64,000 bases of DNA, from NCBI RefSeq assembly GCF_018446385.1, contig NC_055992.1, positions 17,640,877-17,704,876 on the forward strand, written 5' to 3'. A model generated the notes under the pieces. The model saw only the letters and a list, made by a program, of their open reading frames with translations, was not told where the DNA came from and made no database searches. This DNA is from Zingiber officinale. Lineage: Eukaryota; Streptophyta; Magnoliopsida; Zingiberales; Zingiberaceae. The position numbers and the translations under genes were made by a program. Below are positions 22,317 to 33,786 of this stretch, in pieces (position 1 is the first letter of the stretch; the number at the start of each line of letters is the position of its first letter).

Positions 22317-23199
22317 TGTTGGTACCCTAAGGTTGTTTTGATGTGATCAAATAACTTAAGTTAGATCCTGTTATGTTTAACCCTGTGTCTAAGTGTGCAT
22401 GAGCTTAGGAGCACAGGAAGTCGAGCAAAAGATGCAGCTAGCAAGAAGGACGACACGAGAGAGAGCTGACGAGCTTAGTGCGTCTGAGGGACAAGGCGCT
22501 GCGGAAGAGTATGCAGGCGGACGAGAAGGAGGCGCGGGACGTTTCCGAGGGATGAAAAGCCGAAGCGGAAGGTTGCTCGAGAAGGTCGGAAGTTGACTTC
22601 GGGTGAGCCCTATTCCGGATGGCGGAAATCACCCAAGCGAGTGAAGCAGGAGAGGAAGACCCGGACCGAGGCGAGCAACACCGGAGCAGAGGACCCAGAC
22701 TGAAAAAGTCAACCTTGTTGACTTTGTGGGTCCGAGCGCTCGAACCCATTCTGGGCACCCGTGACTTGATTTTTATCATGTTTGACATGGACGTTGACCG
22801 ACACGTCGGGGATATAATTCTATCCCACTCTAGGCGCCTGGAACCCTTTCAGGCGCCCCGAACAAGGCTATAAATACAACATTGGTCCTGAAGCTAAAGA
22901 ATAACAAGCAATTTTTGATACAACACTTGTGAGCTTTTCTATTTTATTTAGCTTTTTATTTTTTGAGCTTTCATTACTGTAAAGAGGCTTCTCCGCTTGA
23001 AGGAGAAATTAGTGCACATCATTTCCTTGGATTAACAACCTCCCCGGTTGTAACCAACTAAAACTCTCTAAGTCTCTGTCTTTCAGTTTTCTTTTATTTA
23101 TTGTTTATGCAAGTGTTCTTTTAAGTCCGAGAAAAGTTCGTTTTGATTTTGTGCAGGGGCTATTCAACCCCCCTTCTAGTTGGCCAACAGGTCCTAACA
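22317..23199 (+). mobile_element. 5' LTR of X
   Basis: The LTR is 883 bp. It has a GGCGCC dyad pair at 22829-22862, a TATAAATA box at 22869-22876, the 'gctattcaacccccc' tract near 23159 and the end 'ggtcctaaca'. Confidence 0.85.
22829..22876 (+). promoter_or_regulatory. GGCGCC dyads and TATA box in the X LTR
   Basis: 'ctaggcgcctgg' and 'tcaggcgcccc' stand just upstream of 'ctataaatac'. The corresponding dyad in the 3' LTR is decayed ('ccaggcgcttgg', near 33418). Confidence 0.5.
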
Positions 23200-23216
23200 A
23201 GTGGTATTAAAGCCAG
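23200..23216 (+). other. Primer-binding site of X
   Basis: 'agtggtattaaagccag' resembles the 'TGGTATCAGAGC' site complementary to initiator-Met tRNA that is usual in plant Copia elements. Confidence 0.65.
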
Positions 23217-23219
23217 AAC

Positions 23220-24520
23220 GCTTCAGGAGGACTAACCGCCAATCAAAGCACCGAATCAATAGCTGGACTGAGCATATACCCATCGAAGTTCGAAGGGGAG
23301 TTCGTTAGCTGGAAAAAGCGAATGTAGTTATTCTTTAAAATCAACTTTGAATTACTATTAATAATCAAGTTCAGTTTTGTAGCACCCGAAGGTAAGGAAT
23401 AATACTAGTGGACGAAGAAGGAGCAGGTCGACTACGTGGCAAACGACAAAGCAGAGTTTCATTTGCTGAGCGTCCTTCTACCACAAGAAGTCAACTGGAT
23501 CAGCACCTACGAATCAACAAAGGAGGTTTGGGAGAAGTTCCTTGAGCTACATAAAGGAGTGTCCGAAGCCAAGCTCGCGAGAAGGGACTTACTTCGCAAC
23601 CAGCTCACCAACCTACGATTTGAAGAAGACAAAACGATTGCACAACTTCACTCGAGGATTAAGGAGCTCATCACCAAACTTTCGAATCTCGGAGAAAAGG
23701 TAAGCAACCAAAATTCGCTAAGGTACGCTCTTAATGCATTCTCTAGAAATATAAAATGGGCATCACTAGTATATGCTTTCTATATCTCTAAGGACTTAGA
23801 ATCTATTACCTTAGAAGATTTTTTTTCAACTTTTGAAGTGCATGAATCGAGATGTGCAGGTACGAAGGAGCCAAAGCACAACATCGCCTTTAAGGCAACG
23901 AGAGACGAACATGAGTCAGAATCCTCTCTCGACAACGAAGAAATGGTAATGATGGTAAGGCATTTTAAAAAATTATTTAAATCAAGAAAAGCTAGCCATC
24001 CATAGGATAGAAAGAAAAGAACAATCAGATGCTACCACTGCAATGAAGAAGGGCACGTTAAGGACAACTGCCCTAAGGAACAAGGATAAGGATAAAGGAA
24101 AGAAGCCTGTCCAAATGAACAAGTGCAAGACTTTAAAGGCGACGTGGGATGAAACATCACCCGAATAGGAAGTTGAGGCTTTCTCCGGGCTTGTGTTAAT
24201 GGCAAGTCATCAAGACAAACATGAAGAAAACTCTTCCGAAATGAGCATCGAGAGCATCGATGAAGGGGGAGCGACATCGGAAGAAAGCAACAGTTCAGGG
24301 GGAGCCACGTATAATGAGATCGACAAGGTAAGTCAGGTACAATATGTTCCTCCCGATAAAATGTTTAAATTCGTTAAATTATTATCTAAAGATTGTTGCA
24401 AATTAGAAAAAGAAATTAAAGAATTAAAAGTAATTCTAGCAAAATCTTATCCATTAGAAGATTTTGATAAATTAAAGCTAGAAAATGACAATTTACAAAA
24501 AGAAATAAAATAGTTGAAAA
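23220..24520 (+). pseudogene. gag: Gag of Copia element X, broken
   Basis: The reading contains 'YPSKFEGEFVSWKKRM' near 23280, stops at about 23327 and 23402, then an open stretch 23436-24005. The latter has the Copia gag (UBN2-like) pattern 'STKEVWEKFLELHKG' and 'LRFEEDKTIAQLHSRIKEL'. The zinc knuckle 'CYHCNEEGHVKDNC' is complete at about 24030-24071 but follows a stop at 24003. A frameshift after it leads to a lysine/glutamate-rich coiled-coil-like part (24193-24513). Where protease should follow, only 'AGTYIRFQSLV'-type degenerate sequence remains. Confidence 0.75.
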
Positions 24521-24524
24521 AGCA

Positions 24525-25440
24525 TACATGCACATATAGTGCAAGTATTAGAAAATATAATTTGATTTGTATTTTAAATATCACAAAGGACAAATTAGGA
24601 AACTTTCAAAGAAATATGTTCCTAAAAAATTCTTAATTAATCCAGTTGGCTGGAACTTATATTAGATTCCAAAGTCTTGTTTAACTTGAACTTTAATTAG
24701 ACTTAGCGCTTTCAGCGAGAAAATTAAACGTTTTAATCTCCTTATGAGACTTTTTCTAGAAAGTGGTTGTTGCTCCAATAACCAAGAAGGCCTAGTGTCT
24801 CGCCACAGCCTGGAAGCCATATATTTAAATAAAATGTTTAATTGACTAACTGATAAAAAATTTAAATTGAAATTAGATAATGTTTTGAATAATTACTCAT
24901 TTTTTTTGGAAAATTCTTAAATTTTTTATGCAAGTCTGTTTAACTTAAAAAAAATTCTCAATTTTTTAACTTATAGTTTTAAAAGTTATTTTATAAACTT
25001 GTGCTTTACCAAAATGTATTTTATATGTTGCACAAATTTTGTTTTAAAACTTAGAAAAAAATTTTCCTTAGAATTTTTTTTTACTTACAGTTTTTTTTAA
25101 GTATCAGATTTACTTTATCAAAATTTCCACAAAAATTATTTTTTGAAAATTTATTTAACTGAGGAAATTATTGATTATTTCACAAAAATTTTTAACTTAG
25201 AATTTTTTTAAAAAATATTGCATTTTTAGTGCTATCAAAATTATTTTCAGTAATTTTAAAATATTGATAAAATTTTCAAAATTATTTGCAAATCAGAGTT
25301 TTATGTGATCAAAGGGGGAAGGAAAGATTAAGTCTAGAGGGAAGTAGATTTTTAGATCTTTTTATTTTTGCACCTGAATTGCAAATTTATTACTTTTATT
25401 TTAGATTTGTTTACCTTAACTTAACCTGGGTTGCTCACAT
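24525..25440 (+). other. AT-rich spacer in place of pol in X
   Basis: The stretch is T/A-rich with many 'aaaattatttt' and 'aaattttttta' runs and no coding frame. It lies where pol should be. Confidence 0.7.
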
Positions 25441-25442
25441 CA

Positions 25443-25455
25443 AAAAGAGGGAGAT
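25443..25455 (+). other. Polypurine tract of X
   Basis: 'aaaagagggagat' abuts the 3' LTR start at 25456. Confidence 0.65.
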
Positions 25456-25848
25456 TGTTGGTATCCCAAGGTTATTTTGATGTGATCAAATAAGTTAAGT
25501 TAGGTCCTATTATGTTTAACCCTGTGTCTAAGTGTGCAGGAGCTTAGGAGCACAGAAAGTCGAGTAAAAGATGCAGCTAGCGAGAAGGACGACACGGGAA
25601 AGAGCCGATGGGCTCGGTGCATCTGAGGGACGAGGCGCTGCAGAAGAGTACGTGGTTCTGAGGGACGAGAAGTCGGAGTGGAAGGTTGCTCGAGAAGGCC
25701 GGAAGTTGGGTTTGGGTGAGCTCTATTCCGGATGGCCGAAATCACCCAAGCGAGCGGAGTCGGAGCGAAAGACCCGTACTGAGGTGAGCATCACTGGAGC
25801 AGAGGTCCTGAACTGAAAAGTTAACCTTATTGACTTTGTGGGTCAGGG
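25456..25848 (+). mobile_element. 3' LTR of X, left part (split by Y)
   Basis: The sequence parallels 22317-22718 of the 5' LTR and stops at 'gtgggtcaggg', where element Y begins. The right part resumes at 33338. Confidence 0.85.
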
Positions 25849-25984
25849 TGTTGGTGCGGGATGCATCCGACGATCGAACCTTAGTTTTGATAATGGCAAA
25901 GGGATTCAAAGTTAAGTTTAATTGTTATCTAATGTGTATGATTGAGTGTTTCAGGAAAGTCCTAACTGTGTTTAGGCAGGTGAA

Positions 25985-26185
25985 AACCCTAGGGGGTGGT
26001 AACCCTAGGTCCTAGGGGGTGGTAACCCTAGGTGGAGAAAAGTCCTAGCTGCGGTTAGGCAAGGAAAAACCCTAGGGGGTGGTAACCCTAGGTCATAGGG
26101 GTGATAACCCTATGCGGGAAGTCTTTGCGGGTCGACGCTTCGGGCAAAAATCCTAGGGGGTGGTAACCCTAGGTTAAAATCCTAG
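25985..26185. repeat. 'ccctagggggtggtaacccta' direct repeats in the Y LTR
   Basis: Five copies of a unit in which 'ccctagg' and 'cctaggg' form inverted ends are spread across the U3 start. The same block is in the 3' LTR at 32034-32221, and a related, longer block is in element W. Confidence 0.8.
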
Positions 26186-26507
26186 TGTTGCGAACCGGGT
26201 AGAAGTCTGGATGGGTCGAGGACCGAACATCTAGCATAAAGACCGGAAGCATCGGACGCTGAGCAAAAGTCCAGTCGATCTGGAGGATCGTACTGACAAC
26301 AGGTAAATCTCCTGAGAGAAGTAGGTGAGGATGCGTTCCCCGGAAGAGGAAACAGTAGGCGTCGGGTCGACCTAGGGTTTTCGGTCGGAAACTCGAAGTC
26401 AGAACCGGACAGTCTGGTGGTTGTTAAATTTATTTCTATATATTATCTTTTGGGTTCTAACACTGTTTTGCAGGTAACTAACATTTTATGCAGAGTTAGA
26501 AGTGACC

Positions 26508-26820
26508 GGGATCGGTCGACCGAACCTCCAAGCTAACAGATCAGGTCTCTAGAAGTTGAACCGGGCTCGACCCGGGATCGGTCGACCGGACCTCGGGATC
26601 GGTCGACCGAACCTGGGATAGGTGTCGACTGGATCAAGCCGAGGTGAGCGGGTCAGAGGAGACTGATCGGTCGACCGGACCCTGGGATCGGTCGACCGAA
26701 CCCAGGGATAGAGTTTGACCAGATCGAAGCGGAGCAACAGATCGACGGATCAGATGCGGTGGAGATCATCTGATCGGTCGACCGAACAAGAGGATTGGTC
26801 GACCAATCGACTTCGGGTCA
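26508..26820. repeat. GGTCGACC palindrome array upstream of the Y TATA box
   Basis: 'gggatcggtcgaccgaacc' recurs about seven times in the 5' LTR. The 3' LTR copy (32556-32882) has one more unit. The array ends about 45 bases before the TATA box. Confidence 0.85.
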
Positions 26821-26866
26821 AAGCTGATCCCGAGACTTGGGGATCTGGATCAGATCTTGTAGAGCT

Positions 26867-26875
26867 ATAAGAGGA
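26867..26875 (+). promoter_or_regulatory. TATA box of the Y 5' LTR
   Basis: TATAAGAGG is conserved in both LTRs of the element. Confidence 0.5.
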
Positions 26876-27273
26876 GGCCTCGAGGTGCAGCTCAAATATC
26901 GAACTTGAATAGAAGAATCTGTGCTTTCCAAAGCTGCTCCGAACGCTTTCAACAACACTCTGCAACTCTGACAACCAGCGTCTACATCTTCATTTCTGAT
27001 AGTGTCGGTATAATTCTATTATTGCTATTAAACTGTAATACATCTTGTAAGCTTTGTGATATTTTAGTTGTTGCCCACCGAAAGTGGTCAACGACCACGG
27101 GCCTTCGAGTAGGAGTCGAGATAGACTCCGAACGAAGTAACTTCTTGGAGTCTTCTGTGTGTTTGTTAGTTTATCATTTCCTCTGCGTAACTCTTTAACG
27201 ATTTCCGAAATCGATTGTGAAAGCCATGAGCGATATTCACCCCCCCCTCCCTCTAGCGCTTCTCGATCCAACA

Positions 27274-27291
27274 ATTAGTATCAAAGCAGGT
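27274..27291 (+). other. Primer-binding site of Y
   Basis: 'attagtatcaaagcagg' directly follows the LTR and resembles the initiator-Met tRNA complement. Confidence 0.65.
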
Positions 27292-27530
27292 TCATTTGGA
27301 ATCGGTGCAACCACCACTCAAAACAATTTTTCGTGGTAGTTTCAGATTTTTCGGAGTCAATTAGAATTTAGCCTTATAGCTATATTCTAATTTTTTTCTC
27401 GAATCAATTTTTGCTCGAAGTTGGTGCAACACCACTCGAGTCCATTTTCTTTTTAATACTTCCAACACTACTAATCCAGGACCAAGTCTTGCAAATTTCT
27501 TGTCGTTTATTTTCTTCAGAGTTGATCTAA

Positions 27531-30340
27531 AATGACCCTTCAAGAAGGCTACAGTACAGGTCACCCCCACTATTCACCGGAGACGACTTCGGATACTGGA
27601 AGGGTCGGATGGAGGCGTATCTCCAGACTCATTTTGAAGTCTGGATGATCGTTAAAACCGGACTCCAACTGTAACGACCCGGCCCTCTTGGCCCATTTGG
27701 CGGCCCATTTGGCGACCCTCGGGTCGTCGACCGTCGGCCCTTATGTCGTCGGCCCATTTGGCGACCTCTCATATCGTCGACCGTCGACCGTCGGTCGTGC
27801 CGTTACTCACTAGGACTTTCCACCCCTGGCCAGTGGATTTTTACCTCCCCCAGGATTCGAACTCTAGACCTCCAGGCTTAAGTATTAGAGTTTATGAATC
27901 CTGGTAACCAAGTGAGCTCATCTCACTTGGTTGCACCGTGATCAAACCTAATACTTAAGCCCGGAGGTTTAGAGTTCGAATCCTGGAGGAAAGTCAAGCC
28001 AGGTGGAAAGTCCTAGTGAGTAACGGCACGGCCAAAGGGTCGTCGATCGACGACATTAGAGGTCGCCAAATGGGCCGACGACATAAGGGCCGCCAGTGGG
28101 CCGCCGCAAGGGCCGCCAGTGGGCCGCCGCAAGGGCCGCCCAAGAGGCCAAAGGGTTGGGTCGTTACAATAAAAGGCGCCTTTTATTGTAACGACCCGGC
28201 CCTTTGGCCTCTTGGGCGGCCCTTGTGGCGGCCCAACTGGCGGCCCTTATGTCGTCGGCCCATTTGGCGACCTCTCATGTCGTCGACCGACGTCGACGGT
28301 CGACGACATGAGAAGTCGCCAAATGGGCCGACGACATAAGGGCCGTCGGTTGACGACATGAGAGGTCGCCAAATGGGCCGACGACATAAGGGTCGCCAGT
28401 TGGGCCGCTACAAGGGCCGCCCAAGAGGCCAAAGGGTCGGGTCGTTACAATAAAAGGCGCCTTTTTATTGTAACGACCCGACCCTTTGGCCTCTTGGGCG
28501 GCCCTTGTGGCGGCCCAACTGGCGGCCCTTATGTCGTCTGGCCGTGCCGTTACTCTCTAGGACTTTCCACCCCTGGCTAGTGGATTTTTGCCTCCCCCAG
28601 GATTCAAACTCTAGACCTCCAAGCTTAAGTACTAGAGTTTATGAATCCTGGTTACCAAGTGAGATCATCTCACTTGGTAACCAGGATTCATAAACTCTAG
28701 TACTTAAGCTTGGAGGTCTAGAGTTCGAATCCCGGGGGAGGCAAAAATCCACTGCCAGGGGTGGAAAGTCCTAGTGAGTAACGGCACGGCCAAAGGGTCA
28801 TCGGTCGACGACATGAGCGCCCAAGAGGCCAAAGGGTCGGGTCGTTACACCAACTACCAACTGACAGCATTGGCAAGCCACTACCGTACAAGGACTGGGA
28901 TGCATCTCTGATAAAGAAGGTGGAAGCTAATGCCAAGGCGACCTGCACCCTCCAGTGTGGCTTATCAAAAGAAGAACTTAATCGCGTCGGCCCTTTCATT
29001 AGTGCCAAGTAGCTGTGGGAGAAGCTCATTGAACTTCACGAAGGAACGTCCGACACCAAAGTAAGTAAAAAAGACCTAATCTTCAATAAATTATTTAATA
29101 TCAAACTACAGGAAGGTGAGACAGCTGCCCAACTCCACGCCTGGATTCAAGATCTTCTCAACGGTCTTCCTGCAATTGGACAGAAGGTAGATAACCGGGA
29201 CATCATAAGGTACTCCTTAAACGCCTTTCCGAGGAACACCTTGTGGGCATCCATGGTAGATGCCTACAAGGTTTCTAAGGACATATCTACCATTAAGTTA
29301 GATGAACTTTTTGCAGAATTTGAACTTTATGAACAGATTAATGTACGCCCGACCAAGAAAGGGTTGACTTTGGTTGCAGGAACAGGGAGGATGCGTGAAT
29401 CAAAGATAAAACGCAGAACCGAACCAGAGTCAGAAGAAGAACCAGATTCGGACGACGACGACGAGCTTACAATCGAAATAGTCAACCTGGTAAAGAAACT
29501 CTGCAAAAAGAAGGGCTTCAACAAAAAGGATGTCAGAAAGGCCATCCAGTCCAAAGAAGCCCAACCAAGCTCAAAGGACAAATTTGAAGTAACCTGCTAC
29601 GGCTATAACCAGAAGGGGCACTACAAGCCAGATTGTCCAAACAAGAAGAAAAGAAGGAAGGTATTAAAGGTAACCTGGTCCGAGTCATCAGATGAATCCG
29701 AGTCCGATGAAGAAGAACCAACAAGCTTCCTCGCGTTGCCAGTACAAGTAAATATTGACGAAACTGAGTCTGAATTCGAGTCCGAAACCAAGAGCGAGTC
29801 GGAAACTGAGTCCGAGCGAAGCCACAGATCCGCATCCGTTTCCGAAGGACCGAACCCCACTGTAAGTGCCTTACTTGCCGAAACTCAATTTGATTTGCAA
29901 AAGTTAATTCCTTACTTAAGAAATTGGCTAAATCCAATGTTCGTGTCAAGTCACTCCAAAAGGAGGTAACGACCCTTAAGGAGGTGACGGACTCGAGTTC
30001 CTTAACTGAGCCTATTCGAATTGGAAGTTCAACTCAAGTCCAACAACTTGAGGAAGAAAATTCCAATTTGAAAACTCAAATTAAAGAATTCAAGGACACG
30101 TTGGAACGGTTCACTATGGGTTCCAAGAATTTGGATCTGATTCTTAGAAAACAACTAGTCGTTTACAACAAATCCGGACTTGGATTTAAAACCAAAAACA
30201 AATATAAATCATATCTATCTTTAGTAAATAGAAATAATAAAACCATAGTTCAAGCATGGGTCCCCAAGTCAAACTTGGTTAATCAAGTTGGACTTGGACT
30301 ATATTGGGTAGGATCAGATCCATTACCTTGATAGACCCTA
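27531..30340 (+). pseudogene. gag: Gag of element Y, interrupted by palindrome Z
   Basis: The ATG at 27531 starts a SIRE-like gag, but an indel shifts the frame within about 30 bases. The N-terminus is then cut by Z at 27670. After Z the reading resumes in register ('GKPLPYKDWDASLIKKVEANA'), passes one stop near 29010 and continues open to 29969. The zinc knuckle reads 'CYGYNQKGHYKPDC', so the second cysteine is lost. An acidic serine-rich tail follows. A second frame (29924-30331), shifted by -1, encodes a coiled coil and 'IVQAWVPKSNLVNQVG', the sequence normally just before Copia protease. Confidence 0.8.
27670..28849. mobile_element. Palindromic insertion Z: three fold-back units, TSD CCAAC
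   Basis: The insert starts 'tgtaacgacccgg' and ends 'cgggtcgttaca' and is flanked by CCAAC (27665-27669 and 28850-28854). Removing it with one CCAAC restores the gag reading (G-L-Q-L-P-T-D). It consists of three palindromic units, 27670-28168, 28187-28449 and 28469-28849. Each begins with TGTAACGACC and ends with GTCGTTACA, and they are joined by two palindromic linkers 'ataaaaggcgccttttat' (28169-28186) and a 19-base variant (28450-28468). There is no ORF of its own. The TG..CA ends and 5-bp duplication suit an integrase product, whereas the fold-back form suits a Foldback or MITE-like element. Confidence 0.85.
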
Positions 30341-30839
30341 TCGAGGCTATGATCCAGGGGGAGCCAATAGAAATACCATCTTTACCAAGAGATAGATTGA
30401 TGCTTGTTTATTTATTCTTCTTTACATTTTGCATGTTTAGATTTAGGATAGCTTAAGAACCTAGGCATAATTTACACCTGTTAGTTAAATCTAGGGGTTT
30501 CAAAAAGAAAATTAAATATATATTTTCTTTGAACGGTTCTGTCTAGGAAGGGGTGGATGATCTCATACCCAAGAAGACCTAGAGCCTCGCCCTGACCTAG
30601 GAACAAATCATTGAAATATATATTTAATTGACTAATTGAAAAACCTAATTTTAACTCAAATGTAAATTAATCCTTATAAATAACCTAAATTACAGATAAC
30701 CATCTCACAAAATTTTATAAGATTACCTGATTGATAACTTAGAATCGGATGAGATGGATCTAGGTTAAACTTAGTCTTAAATAAATTCAATTTAATCAAA
30801 TGAATCGACTTAATTAACTTAAATCAAATGAATTAATTA

Positions 30840-31560
30840 TTTGAAAAATCCTTTCAAAATTATTTGAAAATGCTTTGAAAATTAATTTCAAAATTATTTG
30901 AAAAATCCTTGGAATATTAATTTAAAAAATTATCTAAAAATCCTTTAAAAAAATATTTGAAAATCATTTTAAAAAAATCCTTTGAAAAATTATTTGAAAA
31001 TCATTTTAAAACCCCTTTGAAAAATATTTGAAATTTTTTTTTTGAAAAATTCTTTCAAAATTATTTGAAAATCCTTTGAAAATTAATTTCAAAATTATTT
31101 GAAAAATCCTTTGAAAATTAATTTCAAAAATTTTCTAAAAATCCTTTAAAAAAATATTTGAAAATTATTTTAAAAAAATCCTTTGAAAAATTATTTGAAA
31201 ATCATTTTAAAAACCCTTTGAAAAATTAATTTCAAAGTCCTTTGAAAATTAATTTCAAAAATTATTTGAAAAATCCTTTCAAAATTATTTGAAAAATCCT
31301 TTGAAAATTAATTTCAAAAATTATTTGAAAAATACTTTCAAAAATTATTTAAAAAATACTTTGAAAATTAATTTCAAAATCATTTGAAAAATCCTTTGAA
31401 AATTAATTTAAAAAATTATTTGAAAAATACTTTGAAAATTAATTTCAAAATCATTTGAAAAATCCTTTGAAAATTAATTTCAAAAATTATTTGAAAAATA
31501 CTTTGAAAATTATTTCAAAATAATTTAAAATTATTTCTTAAACTTAGAGTTTAGAAGGAT
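30840..31560. repeat. AT-rich degenerate tandem array in Y, replacing pol
   Basis: Units of about 30 to 36 bases of the type 'attatttgaaaaatccttt' plus 'gaaaattaatttcaaa' recur about twenty times. No coding frame is present. Element W has a related array in the same position. Confidence 0.8.
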
Positions 31561-31882
31561 TTTTTTTTAAAATTTTTTAAAAGAAACACTTAGACTTTAA
31601 TGTTTACAAGAAAATTAATTTGAAAAGCTAAGTGTTTACTTCAGAACTCATTTTTTCCCCCTCCTTATTTTGATATATGGCAAAGAGGGAGAGTATAAGG
31701 AAATTCAAAGGAAAATAAAAGGAAACTAAATTCAAAAATTCAAAACTAAAAGAAATCAGTTAAAGGGGGAGCTTTCATTAAGGGGGAGCTTCAATGTGCT
31801 TAGGTTTTATTTATGCTTATACTCATTTATATTTACCTTTATTGCATTTTTTCCTTAACTATGAACTTCGGTTGCCATAATC

Positions 31883-31896
31883 AAAAAGGGGGAGAT
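31883..31896 (+). other. Polypurine tract of Y
   Basis: 'aaaaagggggagat' abuts the 3' LTR start at 31897. Confidence 0.7.
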
Positions 31897-33337
31897 TGTT
31901 GGTGCGGGAAGCATCCGACGATCGAACCTTAGTTTTGATAATGGCAAAGGGATTCAAAGTTAAGTTTAATTGTTATCTAATGTGTATGATTGAGTGTTTC
32001 AGGAAAGTCCTAACTGTGTTTAGGCAGGTGAAAACCCTAGGGGGTGGTAACCCTAGGTCCTAGGGGGTGGTAACCCTAGGTGGAGAAAAGTCCTAGCTGC
32101 GGTTAGGCAAGGAAAAACCCTAGGGAGTGGTAACCCTAGGTCATAGGGGTGATAACCCTATGCGGGAAGTCTTGGCGGGTCGGCGCTTCGGGCAAAAATC
32201 CTAGGGGGTGGTAACCCTAGGTTAAAATCCTAGTGTTGCGAACCGGGTAGAAGTCTGGATGGGTCGAGGACCGAACATCTAGCATAAAGACCGGAAGCAT
32301 CGGACGCTGAGCAAAAGTCCAGTCGATCTGGAGGATCGTACTGACAACAGGTAAATCTCCTGAGAGAAGTAGGTGAGGACGCGTTCCCCGGAAGAGGAAA
32401 CAGTAGGCGTCGGGTCGACCTAAGGTTTCCGGTTGGAAACTCGAAGTCAGACCCGGACAGTCTGGTGCCTGTCAAATTTATTTCTATATATTATCTTTTG
32501 TGTTCTAATTCTGTTTTGCAGGTAACTAACATTTTTATGCAGAGTTAGAAGTGACTGGGATCGATTGACCGAACCTTGGGATCGGTCGACCGAACCTCCA
32601 AGCTAACAGATCAGGTCTCTAGAAGTTGGACCGGGCTCGACCAGGGATCGGTCGACCGAACCTCGGGATCGATCGACCGAACCTGGGATAGGTGTCGACT
32701 GGATCAAGCCGAGGTGAGCGGGTCAGAGGAGACTGATCGGTCGACCGGACCTTGGGATCGGTCGACCGAACCCAGGGATAAAGTTTGACCAGATCGAAGC
32801 GGAACAACAGATCGACGGATCAGATGCGGTGGAGATCATCTGATCGGTCGACCGAACAAGAGGATCGGTCGACCGATCCACTTCGGGTCAAAGCTAATCC
32901 CGAGACTTGGGGATCTAGATCAGATCTTGCAGAGCTATAAGAGGAGGCCTCGAGGTGCAGCTCAGATATCGAACTCGACATAAGAATCTGTGCTTTCCAA
33001 AGCTGCTCCGAACGCTTTCAACAACACTCTGCAACTCTGACAACCAGCGTCTACATCTTCATTTCTGATAGTGTCGGTATAATTCTATTATTGCTATTAA
33101 ACTGTAATACATCTTGTAAGCTTTGCGATATTTTAGTTGTTGCCCACTGAAAGTGGTCAACGACCACGGGCCTTCGAGTAGGAGTCGAGATAGACTCCGA
33201 ACGAAGTAACTTCTTGGAGTCTTCTGTGTGTTTGTTAGTTTATCATTTCCGCTGCGTAACTCTTTAACGATTTCCGAAATCGATTGTGAAAGCCACGAGC
33301 GCTATTCACCCCCCCTCTAGCACTTCTCGATCCAACA
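31897..33337 (+). mobile_element. 3' LTR of Y
   Basis: The LTR is 1,441 bp, nearly identical to 25849-27273. The main length difference is an extra palindrome unit near 32556-32580. Confidence 0.85.
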
Positions 33338-33786
33338 CTGGGCGCCCGGAACCTGATTTTTATCATGTTCGACATGGACGTTGACTGATGCGTCGGGGAT
33401 ATAATTCTATCCCACTCCAGGCGCTTGGAACCCTTCCACGTGTCCCGACCAAGGCCATAAATACAACCTTGGTCCAGAAGCTAAAGAATAACAAGCAATT
33501 CTTGATACAACACTTGTGAGCTTTTCTGTTTTGTTTAGCTTCTTCTTTTCTAAGATTTTATTGCTGTAACGAGACTTCTCCGCCTGAAGAAGAAATTAGT
33601 GAGCATCATTTACTTTGATTAACAACCTCCCCGGTTGTAATCAAGTAAAACTCTCTGAGTCTCTGTCTTTCAGTTTTCTTTTATTTATTATTTATGCAAG
33701 TATTCTTTTAAATCCGAGAAAGGTTGGTTTTGATTTTATTCAGGGGATATTCAACCTCTCTTCTAGCCGGCTTATGAGTCCTAACA
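33338..33786 (+). mobile_element. 3' LTR of X, right part
   Basis: This continues the X LTR from 'ctgggcgcccggaacctg' through a TATA-like 'ccataaatac' to 'gagtcctaaca'. It is followed by the right TAGTA duplication. Confidence 0.85.

Larger units (their letters stand above)
25849..27273 (+). mobile_element. 5' LTR of Y
   Basis: The LTR is 1,425 bp. It opens with a block of 'ccctagggggtggtaaccct' units (25990-26180), followed by GGTCGACC palindromes (26508-26810), a TATAAGAGG box (26867-26875) and the C-tract 'tattcacccccccc' near the end. Confidence 0.85.
25849..33337 (+). mobile_element. Copia-type element Y (SIRE-like), gag-only, young
   Basis: Two near-identical LTRs (25849-27273 and 31897-33337) start 'tgttggtgcggga' and end 'tctcgatccaaca'. 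The flanks are CAGGG (25844-25848) and CTGGG (33338-33342), a duplication with one mismatch. By eye the LTRs differ by only a few percent plus one extra palindrome unit, so the insertion is recent. The interior has a primer site, a broken gag, a short ORF like the region before Copia protease, an AT-rich array and a purine tract, with no pol enzymes. The palindrome Z is inserted in gag. Confidence 0.85.
22317..33786 (+). mobile_element. Copia-type element X, gag-only, TSD TAGTA
   Basis: The LTRs start 'tgttggtaccctaaggttg' (5') and 'tgttggtatcccaaggttat' (3') and end 'gtcctaaca'. TAGTA flanks both sides exactly. The interior has an initiator-Met primer site, a broken gag, an AT-rich spacer and a purine tract, but no protease, integrase, RT or RNase H. 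The 3' LTR is split by element Y. X needs pol supplied by a relative. Confidence 0.85.

Noticed and set aside
22393..22873. Overlapping open frames rich in Arg/Glu around 22.4-22.9 kb, with a copy at 25.5-25.8 kb
   Set aside because: They fall in the X LTR, and both copies are LTR sequence, not genes.
25985..26185. 'aaccctagg' repeats resembling plant telomere sequence (CCCTAAA)
   Set aside because: The unit is longer, lacks the exact 7-base telomere period and is part of the Y LTR, with the same block in the other LTR.
27880..27990. A tRNA gene suggested by 'gagttcgaatcctgg'
   Set aside because: No full cloverleaf can be formed. The strings are part of the Z palindrome, so I list them only as Pol III-like boxes.
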